DNA of 64,000 nt from JAGVSZ01 sp035456405. GTDB taxonomy: Bacteria; Pseudomonadota; Gammaproteobacteria; Burkholderiales; SG8-39. Both the position numbers and the translations under genes were made by a program. The notes under the pieces were generated by a model. It saw only the letters and a list, made by a program, of their open reading frames with translations, made no database searches and was not told the DNA's origin. Each line of letters starts with the position of its first letter. Position 1 is the stretch's first letter. Below are positions 15,960 to 24,442 of this stretch, piece after piece. The stretch lies in the NCBI GenBank assembly GCA_035456405.1, contig DATIDG010000032.1, forward strand, positions 1 through 64,000. Reading direction: 5' to 3'.

Positions 15960-16955
15960 ATGAATCCACGCGGGAGCTTCCATTCGCGTCGCCGTTTCAT
16001 TCGTGCCGCCGCGGCGCTCGGCATTGCCGGCGGCCTGCCTTTCGCGCTGCGCGCGCAATCTGCGGAGACGCTGCGAATCCTGTGCGGCTTCCCCGCGGGC
16101 GGCACGGTCGACGTGCTCGCGCGCCGCGTGGGCGACCGGCTGCGCGGGAACTACGCCAAAGTGGTCATCGTGGAGAACAAGCCCGGCGCGGCCGGCCAGA
16201 TCGGCGTCATCGCGCTGAAGGACAGCCCGCCCCACGGCAGCGCGATGCTGCTCACGCCGTCCTCGATGCTCTCGATCTATCCGTACACGTACCAGAAGCT
16301 CCAGTACAAGCTCGAGGACGTCGCGCCGGTGTCGGTCGCTGCCTACATCAACCACGGCCTCGCCATCGGCCCCGCCGTGCCCGAGAGCGTGAAGGCCCTG
16401 AACGAGTTCCTCGATTGGGCGAAAGCGAATGCGGACAAGGCGAACTACGGGAGCCCCGGGGCCGGCTCGATGCCGCACATGATCGGCGTGCTGCTCACCC
16501 AGGCGAGCGGAGCCGATCTCCGGCACGTCCCGTACCGCGGGGCGGCGCCGGGGGTTCAGGACCTGCTCGGCGGGCAGATCTCGGCGTTCCTCGGGCCGAT
16601 CGGCGACTTCATTCCGCACGCGCGGACCGGTAAGCTCCGCGTGCTCGCGATCTCGGGCCGGGACCGCAGTCCGTTCATGCCCGCCGCGCCGACGCTGCGT
16701 GAGCAGGGTTATCCGATCGCGGTGCGCGAGTGGTACGGTTTCTTCCTGCCCGGGCAGGCGAGCCCGGAGACGGTGCGCCGCGCCGCGGCTGCGCTGCAGC
16801 CGGTGCTCGCCGACCCGGAAGTCGTGGAGTTCGGCAAGCAGTTCGGCCTGGAGATCCAGTCCTCGAGCCCCGATCAGCTCGCCGGGCTGCTCAAGGCCGA
16901 TGCGGCGGAGTGGCGCGATCTGATCAAGCAGACCGGGTTTACGGCGGAGTCATGA
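15960..16955 (+). CDS. tripartite tricarboxylate transporter substrate-binding protein (Bug family)
   Basis: A 331-residue periplasmic receptor of the Bug/TctC family. The N-terminus holds a twin-arginine-like motif SRRRFI and a hydrophobic stretch ending FALRAQSA, so export through Tat is likely. Family stretches include FPAGGTVDVLARRV, VIVENKPGAAGQIG, YGSPGAGSMPHM and VPYRGAAPGVQDLLGGQI. Bug proteins bind organic acids and aromatic acids, and most are not beside their TctAB membrane partners; none is here. The operon context suggests a hydroxycinnamate-type ligand. A GAGGAGGGG ribosome-binding site precedes the ATG. The end overlaps the next gene by 4 bp (ATGA). Confidence 0.9.
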   Translation: MNPRGSFHSRRRFIRAAAALGIAGGLPFALRAQSAETLRILCGFPAGGTVDVLARRVGDRLRGNYAKVVIVENKPGAAGQIGVIALKDSPPHGSAMLLTPSSMLSIYPYTYQKLQYKLEDVAPVSVAAYINHGLAIGPAVPESVKALNEFLDWAKANADKANYGSPGAGSMPHMIGVLLTQASGADLRHVPYRGAAPGVQDLLGGQISAFLGPIGDFIPHARTGKLRVLAISGRDRSPFMPAAPTLREQGYPIAVREWYGFFLPGQASPETVRRAAAALQPVLADPEVVEFGKQFGLEIQSSSPDQLAGLLKADAAEWRDLIKQTGFTAES

Positions 16956-17830
16956 GCCCACGCATGAATGTCGAAGAGCTCGTCGCAATCGACGTCCACA
17001 CGCACGCGGAGACCTCCACGCGCATCCTTCCCGACGAGGTGGAGCGCGCGATGATCGAGGCACGCGGGCGCTACTTCCGATATCAGGCGAAGCACCCGAC
17101 CATCGCGCAGATGGCCGAGCACTATCGCGCGCGCAAGATGGCGTTCGTCGTCTTCAGCGTGGACGCCGAGCGCGGCATGGGCTACCGCGGCGTGAGCAAC
17201 GAGGAGGTCGCCGAGTCGGCGGCCGAGCACGCCGACGTCGCGATCCCGTTCGCGAGCATCGACCCCAACCGCGGCCAGATGGGCGTGCGCGAGGCGCGCC
17301 GCCTGATCGAGGGCTTCGGCGTCCGGGGCTTCAAGTTCCATCCCACGGTCCAGGCCTTCGCGCCCAACGACCCGATCTGCTTTCCGCTCTACGAGGCGAT
17401 CGCGCAAGCTGGGCTGCCGGCGCTCTTTCATTCCGGCCAGACCGGCATCGGCGCGGGCATGCCGGGCGGCGGCGGCCTGCGGCTCGAGTACTCCAATCCG
17501 ATGCTCCTCGACCACGTCGCCGCGCAGTTCCCGGAGCTAACGATCATCTCGGCGCATCCGGGCGTGCCCTGGCAGGACGAGCAGCTCTCGGTCGCCACGC
17601 ACAAACCCAACGTCTTCATCGATCTCTCGGGCTGGTCGCCGAAGTACTTCGAGCCGAAGCTCGTGCAGTACGCCAACACGCTGCTCAAGAACAAGGTGCT
17701 CTTCGGCACCGACAACCCGGTGATCAACCCCGATCGCTGGCTCGAGGATTTCGAGCAGCTGCCGATCAAGCCCGAGGTGCGTCCGCTCATCATGAAAGAG
17801 AACGCCGTCAAGGTGTTGAAGCTCAAATGA
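16952..17830 (+). CDS. amidohydrolase family protein (amidohydrolase 2 type), probable beta-ketoacyl-CoA hydrolase
   Basis: A 292-residue TIM-barrel amidohydrolase. Metal-site motifs are IDVHTHAE (H16, H18), GFKFHPTVQAF, LFHSGQTG, IISAHPG and FGTDNPV, the last with the catalytic aspartate. The group includes ACMSD-like decarboxylases and hydrolases. Lying between a CoA hydratase/dehydrogenase and a feruloyl-CoA synthase, it best fits the 4-hydroxyphenyl-beta-ketoacyl-CoA hydrolase step known from beta-oxidative hydroxycinnamate degradation in alphaproteobacteria, releasing a benzoate and acetyl-CoA. That role is inferred from context. It is coupled by ATGA overlaps on both sides. Confidence 0.8.
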   Translation: MSPRMNVEELVAIDVHTHAETSTRILPDEVERAMIEARGRYFRYQAKHPTIAQMAEHYRARKMAFVVFSVDAERGMGYRGVSNEEVAESAAEHADVAIPFASIDPNRGQMGVREARRLIEGFGVRGFKFHPTVQAFAPNDPICFPLYEAIAQAGLPALFHSGQTGIGAGMPGGGGLRLEYSNPMLLDHVAAQFPELTIISAHPGVPWQDEQLSVATHKPNVFIDLSGWSPKYFEPKLVQYANTLLKNKVLFGTDNPVINPDRWLEDFEQLPIKPEVRPLIMKENAVKVLKLK

Positions 17831-19923
17831 CTCAGCTCGTCGAACTCGGCCGCGAAGGCGACGTCGCCGTCCTCACCGTCAGCAACCCGCCGGTCAACAC
17901 GATCAACGCAGCCGTCCGCGCCGCACTCGCCGGCGCGCTGAAGGATCTCGGCCCGCCGAAGGCGCTCGTCCTCCGCTGCGAGGGCAACACGTTCTTCTCC
18001 GGCGCGGACATCGGCGAGTTCTCGGGGCCCCCGCAGGAAGAGGCGTACCGCCGTCTCTTCAACGCGATCGAGGCGGCTCCGTTCCCGGTGGTCGCGGCGA
18101 TGCACGGCACGGTCATGGGCGGCGGCCTCGAGATCGCGCTCGCCTGCCACTACCGCGTCGCGGCGCCGGGCACCCGCTTCGGGCTGCCCGAAGTAACGCT
18201 CGGCATCATCCCGGGCGCAGGCGGCACGCAGCGCATGCCGCGCCTCGCCGGAATCGAGCAGACGCTTGAGCTCGTGCTCGGCGCGCGGCCGGTGGACACC
18301 GCCCGGGCGATCGAGCTCGGCTTTCTCGACCAGGTCGTCGAGGGCGACCTGCGCGCGGGCGCGGTCGCCTTTGCGCGCGGGCTGTCGGCGCCGCGCAGAA
18401 CGGCCGACCGGAAGGTCGACGCGGTGTCGGAAGCGGTGCTGGAGTCGTTCAGGGAGAAGGCGAGAAAGCAACACCGCAATCAACCCGCGCCACTCATCGC
18501 GATCGAGGCGATCGCCGCTTCCGCGCGGCTGCCGCTCGCGGAAGGGCTGGAGCACGAAACGAAGCTCGTGAACGAGCTGAAGGCGACCACCGAGTCGAAG
18601 GCACTGGTGCACGTGTTCTTTGCCGAGCGCGAAACGCGCAAGATTCCGGGCATCGGCGCCAAGGTGAAGCTGCGCCCCGTGACGCGCGCGGGGATCGTCG
18701 GCGCAGGGACGATGGGGGGCGGCATCGCGATCTGTTTCGCGAACGCGGGCATCCCGGTCACGGTTATCGACGCGAACGAAGCCGGGCTGCAGAAGGGACT
18801 GGCGGTCGTCGCGCAGACCTACGACGGCATGATCAAGCGGGGACGCCTGACCGAGGGCGAGAAGGCGCAGCGCATGGCGCTGATCCAGGGTTCGCTTGAC
18901 TACGACTCGATCAAGGACGCCGACGTCGTGATCGAGGCGGTGTTTGAGAGTCCGGCGCTCAAGAAGGAGATCTTCCGCAAGCTCGACGCGGTGATGAAGC
19001 CCGGCGCGGTGCTCGCGACGAACACCTCGACGCTCGACATCGAGGACCTGGCTGCCGCGGTCAAGCGCCCGCAAGACGTGATCGGCCTGCACTTCTTCTC
19101 GCCCGCGAACGTGATGCCGCTGCTCGAGGTGGTGCGCACGAAGGACACCGCGCCCGACGTGATCCGGACCGCGCTCGACCTCGCGCGGCCGCTGCGCAAG
19201 ACGCCGGTGCTCGCGAAGGTCTGCTACGGCTTCATCGGCAACCGCATGATGGAGGGCTACGCGCGCGAGGCCGAGCGCATGGTCCTGGAGGGCGCAACGC
19301 CGCGCGCGGTCGACTCCACGCTCGAGCGCTGGGGCATGGCGATGGGGATCCTCGCCGTGTTCGACATGGCGGGCATCGGCGTCGGCGTGAGCGTGCACCA
19401 GTCGAACGCCGACAAGTATCCGCCCGACCCGACCTACTACCAGGCGGACTTTGCGTTGTACGAGGCCGGCCGCGAAGGGCAGAAGAACGGCAAGGGCTAC
19501 TACCGCTACGAGGGGCGCGAGCGCATCGACGACCCGGAGGCGATCGCGATCCTCGCGGCGCGTGCGCGCGAGCTCGGCGTCCCGCAGCGACCGCACGGCG
19601 AGACCGAGGTCCTCGAGCGCTGCCTGTATCCGCTCATGAACGTGGGCTTCCGCATCCTCGAGGAAGGCGTCGCGGTGCGCGCGAGCGACATCGACGTGGT
19701 GTGGACTTCCGGCTACGGCTTTCCGCGCTATCGCGGCGGGCCGATGTTCTACGCGGAAACCGTGGGGCTCCCGAAAGTGCTCGAGGTCATGCTCAAGTAC
19801 AAGGCGGCACTCGGCGAACCCTATGGCTCGATGCACTGGCAACCGGCGCCCTTGCTCGAACGGCTGGTGCGCGAAGGCAAGAGCCTCGCGGACTGGGAGC
19901 AGGAGCGCTCGAGGCGGGACTGA
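17827..19923 (+). CDS. bifunctional enoyl-CoA hydratase / 3-hydroxyacyl-CoA dehydrogenase
   Basis: A 698-residue FadB/FadJ-type fusion. The N-terminal crotonase domain has the oxyanion-hole stretch SGADIGEF and the two catalytic glutamates in GGGLEIALA (E102) and LPEVTLGIIPGAGG (E122). The dehydrogenase part begins with an NAD-binding GAGTMGGGIAICFA near residue 295, has the catalytic His in GLHFFSPANVMPLLE, and ends with two helical dimerisation domains. It would hydrate a 2-enoyl-CoA and oxidise the 3-hydroxyacyl-CoA to the 3-keto form. Here the likely substrates are feruloyl- or coumaroyl-CoA rather than fatty acyl chains, because no thiolase is present and a feruloyl-CoA synthase is adjacent. 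Confidence 0.9.
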   Translation: MTQLVELGREGDVAVLTVSNPPVNTINAAVRAALAGALKDLGPPKALVLRCEGNTFFSGADIGEFSGPPQEEAYRRLFNAIEAAPFPVVAAMHGTVMGGGLEIALACHYRVAAPGTRFGLPEVTLGIIPGAGGTQRMPRLAGIEQTLELVLGARPVDTARAIELGFLDQVVEGDLRAGAVAFARGLSAPRRTADRKVDAVSEAVLESFREKARKQHRNQPAPLIAIEAIAASARLPLAEGLEHETKLVNELKATTESKALVHVFFAERETRKIPGIGAKVKLRPVTRAGIVGAGTMGGGIAICFANAGIPVTVIDANEAGLQKGLAVVAQTYDGMIKRGRLTEGEKAQRMALIQGSLDYDSIKDADVVIEAVFESPALKKEIFRKLDAVMKPGAVLATNTSTLDIEDLAAAVKRPQDVIGLHFFSPANVMPLLEVVRTKDTAPDVIRTALDLARPLRKTPVLAKVCYGFIGNRMMEGYAREAERMVLEGATPRAVDSTLERWGMAMGILAVFDMAGIGVGVSVHQSNADKYPPDPTYYQADFALYEAGREGQKNGKGYYRYEGRERIDDPEAIAILAARARELGVPQRPHGETEVLERCLYPLMNVGFRILEEGVAVRASDIDVVWTSGYGFPRYRGGPMFYAETVGLPKVLEVMLKYKAALGEPYGSMHWQPAPLLERLVREGKSLADWEQERSRRD

Positions 19924-21767
19924 TGGCCGCCGCCGCGGTTCGCAGCGTGCCGCTCGGCCCCGCCGACGTTGCGGTGATGCACCGCGACGACGGCACGATC
20001 TTCCTGCGCTCCCCGCATGCGCTCGGGCCCTACCCCGCGAACCTGACCACGCGGCTCGAGCGCTGGGCGCGGGAAACGCCGGCGCGCCTCTTCGTCGCGC
20101 AGCGTGACCCCGCGGGGGGCTGGCGCACCCTGTGCTACGGCGAGGCATTCGCGCAGGTGCGCGCGATCGGGCAGGCCCTGCTCGACCGGAAGCTCTCGGT
20201 CGAGCGCCCGCTCGCCATCCTGTCCGAAAATGACATCGAGCACCTGCTGCTCACGCTGGCGGCGCTGCACGTCGGCGTGCCCTGCGCCCCGATCTCGCCC
20301 GCCTACTCGCTGGTGTCCGCGGATTTCGCCAAGCTGCGCCAGGTCGTCGGGCTGGTGACCCCCGGGCTGGTGTTCGCCGCGAGCGGCGAGCGGTTCGCGC
20401 GAGCGATCGAGGCGGCGGTGCCCCGGGGGACCGAGGTCGTGGTCACGCAAGCCCCTGCGCACGGCCAGGCAATGCGCCCGTTCGGCGACCTCGCCGCTGC
20501 CGCGCCGACTGCCGCCGTCGACCGCGCCCACGCGGCGGTCGGCCCCGACACGATCGCGAAGTTCCTGTTCACGTCGGGCTCGACCGGGAACCCGAAGGCG
20601 GTCATCAACACCCAGCGCATGCTCTGCGCGAACCAGCAGATGCTGGTGCAGGCGCTGCCGTACCTCGCCGAGCAGCCGCCGGTGCTGGTCGACTGGTTGC
20701 CCTGGCACCACACCGCCGGCGGCAATCACAACGTCGGGATCGTGCTGTACAACGGCGGCACGCTCTACATCGACGAGGGCCGGCCGCTGCCCGGGCTCGT
20801 CGAGCGCACGGTGCGCAACCTGCGCGAGGTCGGCCCGACGATCTATTTCAACGTGCCGCGCGGGTACGAGGCGCTGCTGCCGTACTTGCGCGCGGACGAG
20901 ACCCTGCGGCGGACGTTCTTCAGCCGGCTGGGCCTCATCCAGTACGCGGCCGCGGTGCTGCCGCAGCCGGTGTGGAAGGCCTACGAAGAGCTCGCCGTCC
21001 AGGCGTGCGGCGAGCGTATCCTCTGGATCACCGGCTACGGCTCGACCGAGATGGCGCCGTTCGCGATGAGCACCAACCGCGGCGCGACGCGCGCCGGCAC
21101 CGTCGGGCTGCCGGTGGACGGCCTGGAGATGAAGCTCGTCCCGGTGGGCGAGAAGCTGGAGGCGCGTTTTCGCGGCCCGAGCATCACGCCGGGGTACTGG
21201 CGCGACGAGGGCCTGACGCGCGCCGCCTTCGACGAAGAGGGCTACTACCGCACCGGCGACGCGATGCGGTTCCTCGAACCGGCCGATCCGCAGCAGGGGC
21301 TCGAGTTCGACGGCCGCATCGCCGAGGACTTCAAGCTCGGCACCGGCACGTGGGTCAGCGTCGGGCGCCTCCGCGCGGCGATCAACGCCGCGGGCTCGCC
21401 CCACGTCCAGGACTGCGTGATCACCGGGCACGACCGCGAGGCGATCGGCGCGCTCGTCGTTCCCGCGCTCGATGCCTGCCGGCGACTCTGTCCCGAACTG
21501 GCGCGCGACGCGCCCGCGGCGGAGGTCCTCGCCCGCCCCGCGGTGCGCGCCCGCTTCGGGCAGCTGCTCGAGGCGCTCGCGCGCGAGTCGACCGGCAGCT
21601 CGAACCGCGTCACGCGCATCATGCTGCTCGACACGCCGCCTTCGATCGACTCGGGCGAGATCACCGACAAGGGCTCGATCAACCAGCGCGCGGTGCTGAA
21701 GGCCCGCGCGGCGCTCCTCGAGGAGCTCTACGCCGAGCCGCCCGGCCCGCGCGTCATCGGGATCTAG
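19923..21767 (+). CDS. fcs: feruloyl-CoA synthase
   Basis: A 614-residue ANL-superfamily acyl-CoA synthetase. The P-loop FLFTSGSTGNPKAVINTQ, the WLPWHHTAGGNHN stretch, the GYGSTE adenine-binding motif and the YYRTGDAMRF hinge aspartate motif are all present. The WLPWHHTxGGN region and the GTWVSVGRLRAAI C-terminal motif are characteristic of feruloyl-CoA synthases rather than fatty acyl ligases. It activates ferulate, coumarate or caffeate with ATP and CoA. The ATG overlaps the preceding stop codon (TGATG), making this the fourth gene of a coupled operon. Substrate range within the hydroxycinnamates is not visible. Confidence 0.85.
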   Translation: MAAAAVRSVPLGPADVAVMHRDDGTIFLRSPHALGPYPANLTTRLERWARETPARLFVAQRDPAGGWRTLCYGEAFAQVRAIGQALLDRKLSVERPLAILSENDIEHLLLTLAALHVGVPCAPISPAYSLVSADFAKLRQVVGLVTPGLVFAASGERFARAIEAAVPRGTEVVVTQAPAHGQAMRPFGDLAAAAPTAAVDRAHAAVGPDTIAKFLFTSGSTGNPKAVINTQRMLCANQQMLVQALPYLAEQPPVLVDWLPWHHTAGGNHNVGIVLYNGGTLYIDEGRPLPGLVERTVRNLREVGPTIYFNVPRGYEALLPYLRADETLRRTFFSRLGLIQYAAAVLPQPVWKAYEELAVQACGERILWITGYGSTEMAPFAMSTNRGATRAGTVGLPVDGLEMKLVPVGEKLEARFRGPSITPGYWRDEGLTRAAFDEEGYYRTGDAMRFLEPADPQQGLEFDGRIAEDFKLGTGTWVSVGRLRAAINAAGSPHVQDCVITGHDREAIGALVVPALDACRRLCPELARDAPAAEVLARPAVRARFGQLLEALARESTGSSNRVTRIMLLDTPPSIDSGEITDKGSINQRAVLKARAALLEELYAEPPGPRVIGI

Positions 21768-21800
21768 CGCGCAGCGAGCGGTCGGGTCGCGCGGTCACGG

Positions 21801-23675
21801 CTAACCCGCGACCTTGCTCCACGAATCGCGCAGCGTCACCGCGCGGTTGAACACCGGCCGGCCCGGCCGCGAGTCGCGCAGGTCGGCGACGAAATAGCCG
21901 TGGCGCTCGAACTGGAAGCGGTCCTCGGGCTTTGCGTCCTTGAGGGCGGGCTCGAGATAAGCGCGGATCACCTGCTTCGCGCTCGGGTTAATGTCGTCGA
22001 GCCAGCTGTGCTCCTCGGCGGCCTCTGCCGCGTGCGCCTTGCCCGACTCGTCCACGACTTCCGCATGCCGCGCGTGGGCCGCCTGCGCAGCGGCCTCCAC
22101 CTGTGCGCGCCCGCGCTTCGACCCCGGGAACGGCACGGTGAAGAGCCGGTCGTAGAGGCGCACCTCCGCCTCGCAGGCGTGCGCCACGCTCACCCAGTGG
22201 ATGTTGCCCTTCACCTTGTACTTGTCGGCGCCGGGCGTGCCCGAGCGCGAGTCGGGCAGGTACTCGCAGTGCACGGCGGTGACCTTGCCTGCCGCATCCG
22301 TGTCGCAGCTGGTGCACTTCACGACGTAGCCGTAGCGCAGCCGCACCATGTTGCCCGGGAAGAGACGGAAGTAGCCCTTGGGCGGCGACTCCTGGAAATC
22401 CTCGCGCTCGATCCACAGCTCGCGGCCGAACGGCTGCCTGCGCTTGCCGAGCTCGGGCTTCTGCGGGTGCGCCGGCGCTTCCATTTCCTCGACCTGTCCG
22501 GCCGGGTAGTTGTCGATCACGAGCCGCAGCGGATCGAGCACCGCGGTCGCACGCGGTGCGCGCTGGTTCAGGTCCTCGCGCAGGCAGTCCTCGAGCACCG
22601 GCATGTCGATCCACGAGGCGGCCTTGGACACGCCGATGCGCTCCGCGAAGAGACGGATCGATTCGGGGGTGAACCCGCGCCGTCGGAAGCCGACGATCGT
22701 CGGCATGCGCGGATCGTCCCAGGCGTCGACGTGCTTCTCCTCCACCAGCTGGATGAGGTTGCGCTTCGAGAGCCGGACGTAGGTGAGGTTGAGGCGCGCG
22801 AACTCGATCTGCTGCGGCAGCGGCTTGTTGAGCAGTCCCATCTCGCCGAGCCGCTCGTTCAGCCAGTTGTAGAGCGGCCGGTGGTCCTCGAACTCGAGCG
22901 TGCAGATCGAGTGGGTGATGTTCTCGAGCGCGTCCGAGATCCCGTGCGCATAGTCGTACATCGGGTAGATGCACCACTTGTCGCCGGTCCGGTGATGGTG
23001 CGCATGCCGGATGCGGTAGGCAACCGGGTCGCGGAGGTTGATGTTCGGCGACCCCATGTCGATCTTCAGCCGCAGCACGCGCGCACCGTCGGGGAACTCC
23101 CCGGCGCGCATGCGGCGGAAGAGGTCGAGGCTCTCCGCGGCGGGGCGGTCGCGGTACGGGCTGTTCTCGCCCGCCTCGGTGAGCGTGCCGCGCAGCGCGC
23201 GGATCTCGTCCGCGGTCAGGTCGTCGACGTAAGCGAGGCCGTGCGTGACGAATTCCTCCCCGAACCGGTAGAGCAGGTCGAAGTAGTCGGACGCATAGTA
23301 GAGGTGCGGCCCCCAGTCGAAGCCGAGCCAGCGCACCGCGTTCAGGATGGAGTCGACGTACTCCTGCTCCTCCTTGGTCGGATTCGTGTCGTCGAACCGC
23401 ATGTGGCAGACGCCGCCGTAGTCGCGCGCGAGCCCGAAGTTCAGGCAGATCGACTTCGCATGGCCGATGTGGAGGTAGCCGTTCGGCTCGGGGGGGAAGC
23501 GCGTGCGGATCTTTGCGGGATCGGGCCCGCCGGCGAGTTGCGCCTCCGCGAGGCCAGGTCGGCCGCCCCAGCGGCGCGAAGCGTACTTGCCGCTCGCGAG
23601 ATCGCTTTCGACGATCGTGCGGATGAAGTTCGCGGCGGACGGTGCGCCCGCTGCCTTACTGTCGCTACTGGCCAT
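21801..23675 (-). CDS. glnS: glutaminyl-tRNA synthetase
   Basis: A 624-residue class I aminoacyl-tRNA synthetase. RFPPEPNGYLHIGHAKS holds the HIGH motif and VRLSKRN is the KMSKS-equivalent. The GlnRS-specific region around FDDTNPTKEEQEYVDSI and the C-terminal anticodon-binding beta-barrels (ELWIEREDF, PGNMVRLRYGYVVKC) are present. It is about 70 residues longer than E. coli GlnS. The extra length includes an N-terminal extension of roughly 30 residues and an alanine/histidine-rich insert (AAAQAAHARHAEVV) near residue 540. It charges tRNA-Gln in the cytoplasm. No operon partner on this strand is evident. Confidence 0.96.
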   Translation of the reverse strand: MASSDSKAAGAPSAANFIRTIVESDLASGKYASRRWGGRPGLAEAQLAGGPDPAKIRTRFPPEPNGYLHIGHAKSICLNFGLARDYGGVCHMRFDDTNPTKEEQEYVDSILNAVRWLGFDWGPHLYYASDYFDLLYRFGEEFVTHGLAYVDDLTADEIRALRGTLTEAGENSPYRDRPAAESLDLFRRMRAGEFPDGARVLRLKIDMGSPNINLRDPVAYRIRHAHHHRTGDKWCIYPMYDYAHGISDALENITHSICTLEFEDHRPLYNWLNERLGEMGLLNKPLPQQIEFARLNLTYVRLSKRNLIQLVEEKHVDAWDDPRMPTIVGFRRRGFTPESIRLFAERIGVSKAASWIDMPVLEDCLREDLNQRAPRATAVLDPLRLVIDNYPAGQVEEMEAPAHPQKPELGKRRQPFGRELWIEREDFQESPPKGYFRLFPGNMVRLRYGYVVKCTSCDTDAAGKVTAVHCEYLPDSRSGTPGADKYKVKGNIHWVSVAHACEAEVRLYDRLFTVPFPGSKRGRAQVEAAAQAAHARHAEVVDESGKAHAAEAAEEHSWLDDINPSAKQVIRAYLEPALKDAKPEDRFQFERHGYFVADLRDSRPGRPVFNRAVTLRDSWSKVAG

Positions 23676-23752
23676 TTTGGAATTCTATCGCAGCGCAGCA
23701 CGCGCTCCATCTCGCGTGACGTTCACATGCTGCGCAGCGGAATCCCGCACCT

Positions 23753-23768
23753 CGTGATCTGCCTCACA
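23753..23768. promoter_or_regulatory. possible CRP-like site
   Basis: CGTGATCTGCCTCACA matches the CRP form TGTGA-N6-TCACA in nine of ten defined positions. It lies between glnS and the first ferritin-like gene, 47 bp before the latter's start. A chance match is possible. Confidence 0.3.
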
Positions 23769-23814
23769 TCGGCCGGCGCAAACGTTCCCGAGGATGGTCG
23801 CTAGGGCATCCCCT

Positions 23815-24321
23815 ATGGGTCTGGCCGCCGCAATCCGCTCCGTCGAGGACCTGCTGTCGGTCGCGCTCGCCATGGAGCGCGCGGCGGCGGCGCGCTATGC
23901 GGAACTCGCACGCCACATGGCCGAGCGCGAGCACGACGAGCTTGCCGACCTCTTCACCCGTCTCGGGCGCCTCGAGCGCGATCACGCGCGCTTCATCGAG
24001 CGGCGCCTAGCGGGTCGGGCGGCGCCGGTGGTGGCCGAGGCAGCAAGCCCGGAGTTCATCGCGCTGGACGACGCCGCACCGCTCACGCCACACGCTGTGC
24101 TGCTTGCGGCGCTCTGCAGCGAGGCGCGCGCCAAGGCGCACTTCGAGCAGATCGCGGGGGCTGCGCAGGAGGCCGTCGTGCGCAGGCTCGCCGAGGAGAT
24201 GGCGGCGGAGGAGGCCGAGCACATGGACCGGATCGCCGCGGCGCTCGCGCTGCATCCCGGCCCGGCGGCCGAGTGGAGCGATCCGGGCGTCGCCGCAGCC
24301 GCGCGAATTCTCGGCGACTGA
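23815..24321 (+). CDS. rubrerythrin/ferritin-like diiron domain protein
   Basis: A 168-residue all-helical protein with a likely four-helix diiron site: E21 (AMERAAAARYAELA), E54xxH57 (LERDHARF), E103 (SEARAKAHFEQ) and E133xxH136 (AEEAEHMDRI). The spacing fits a ferritin/rubrerythrin-type domain without the rubredoxin part. It could act in peroxide reduction or iron handling. The ATG at 23815 is preferred to 23794, because from there the N-terminal 32 residues align without gaps to the paralogue downstream. The two genes appear to be a tandem duplication that has since diverged. Confidence 0.72.
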   Translation: MGLAAAIRSVEDLLSVALAMERAAAARYAELARHMAEREHDELADLFTRLGRLERDHARFIERRLAGRAAPVVAEAASPEFIALDDAAPLTPHAVLLAALCSEARAKAHFEQIAGAAQEAVVRRLAEEMAAEEAEHMDRIAAALALHPGPAAEWSDPGVAAAARILGD

Positions 24322-24353
24322 GCGGCTCGCGCCGCACCGGTGGTTCCCTCCAT

Positions 24354-24367
24354 TTGACGCGGGTCAA
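24354..24367. promoter_or_regulatory. FNR/CRP-family-like operator
   Basis: TTGACGCGGGTCAA has the same TTGAC-N4-GTCAA dyad form as the site at 2626-2639. Its centre is about 82 bp before the histone-tailed ferritin-like gene, a distance that fits an activator site near -41 of a promoter. Likely oxygen- or redox-responsive control; inferred. Confidence 0.45.
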
Positions 24368-24442
24368 GCGCGCCGGTTTACGGTGCGGCACACTTCCCTG
24401 TGACCGGCGCGTCGTGCGCCGGCGCATTGGGGAGCCATTCAC

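Noticed and set aside
17827..21767. Fatty acid beta-oxidation operon
   Set aside because: There is no thiolase or acyl-CoA dehydrogenase, and the ligase has feruloyl-CoA synthase rather than FadD features.
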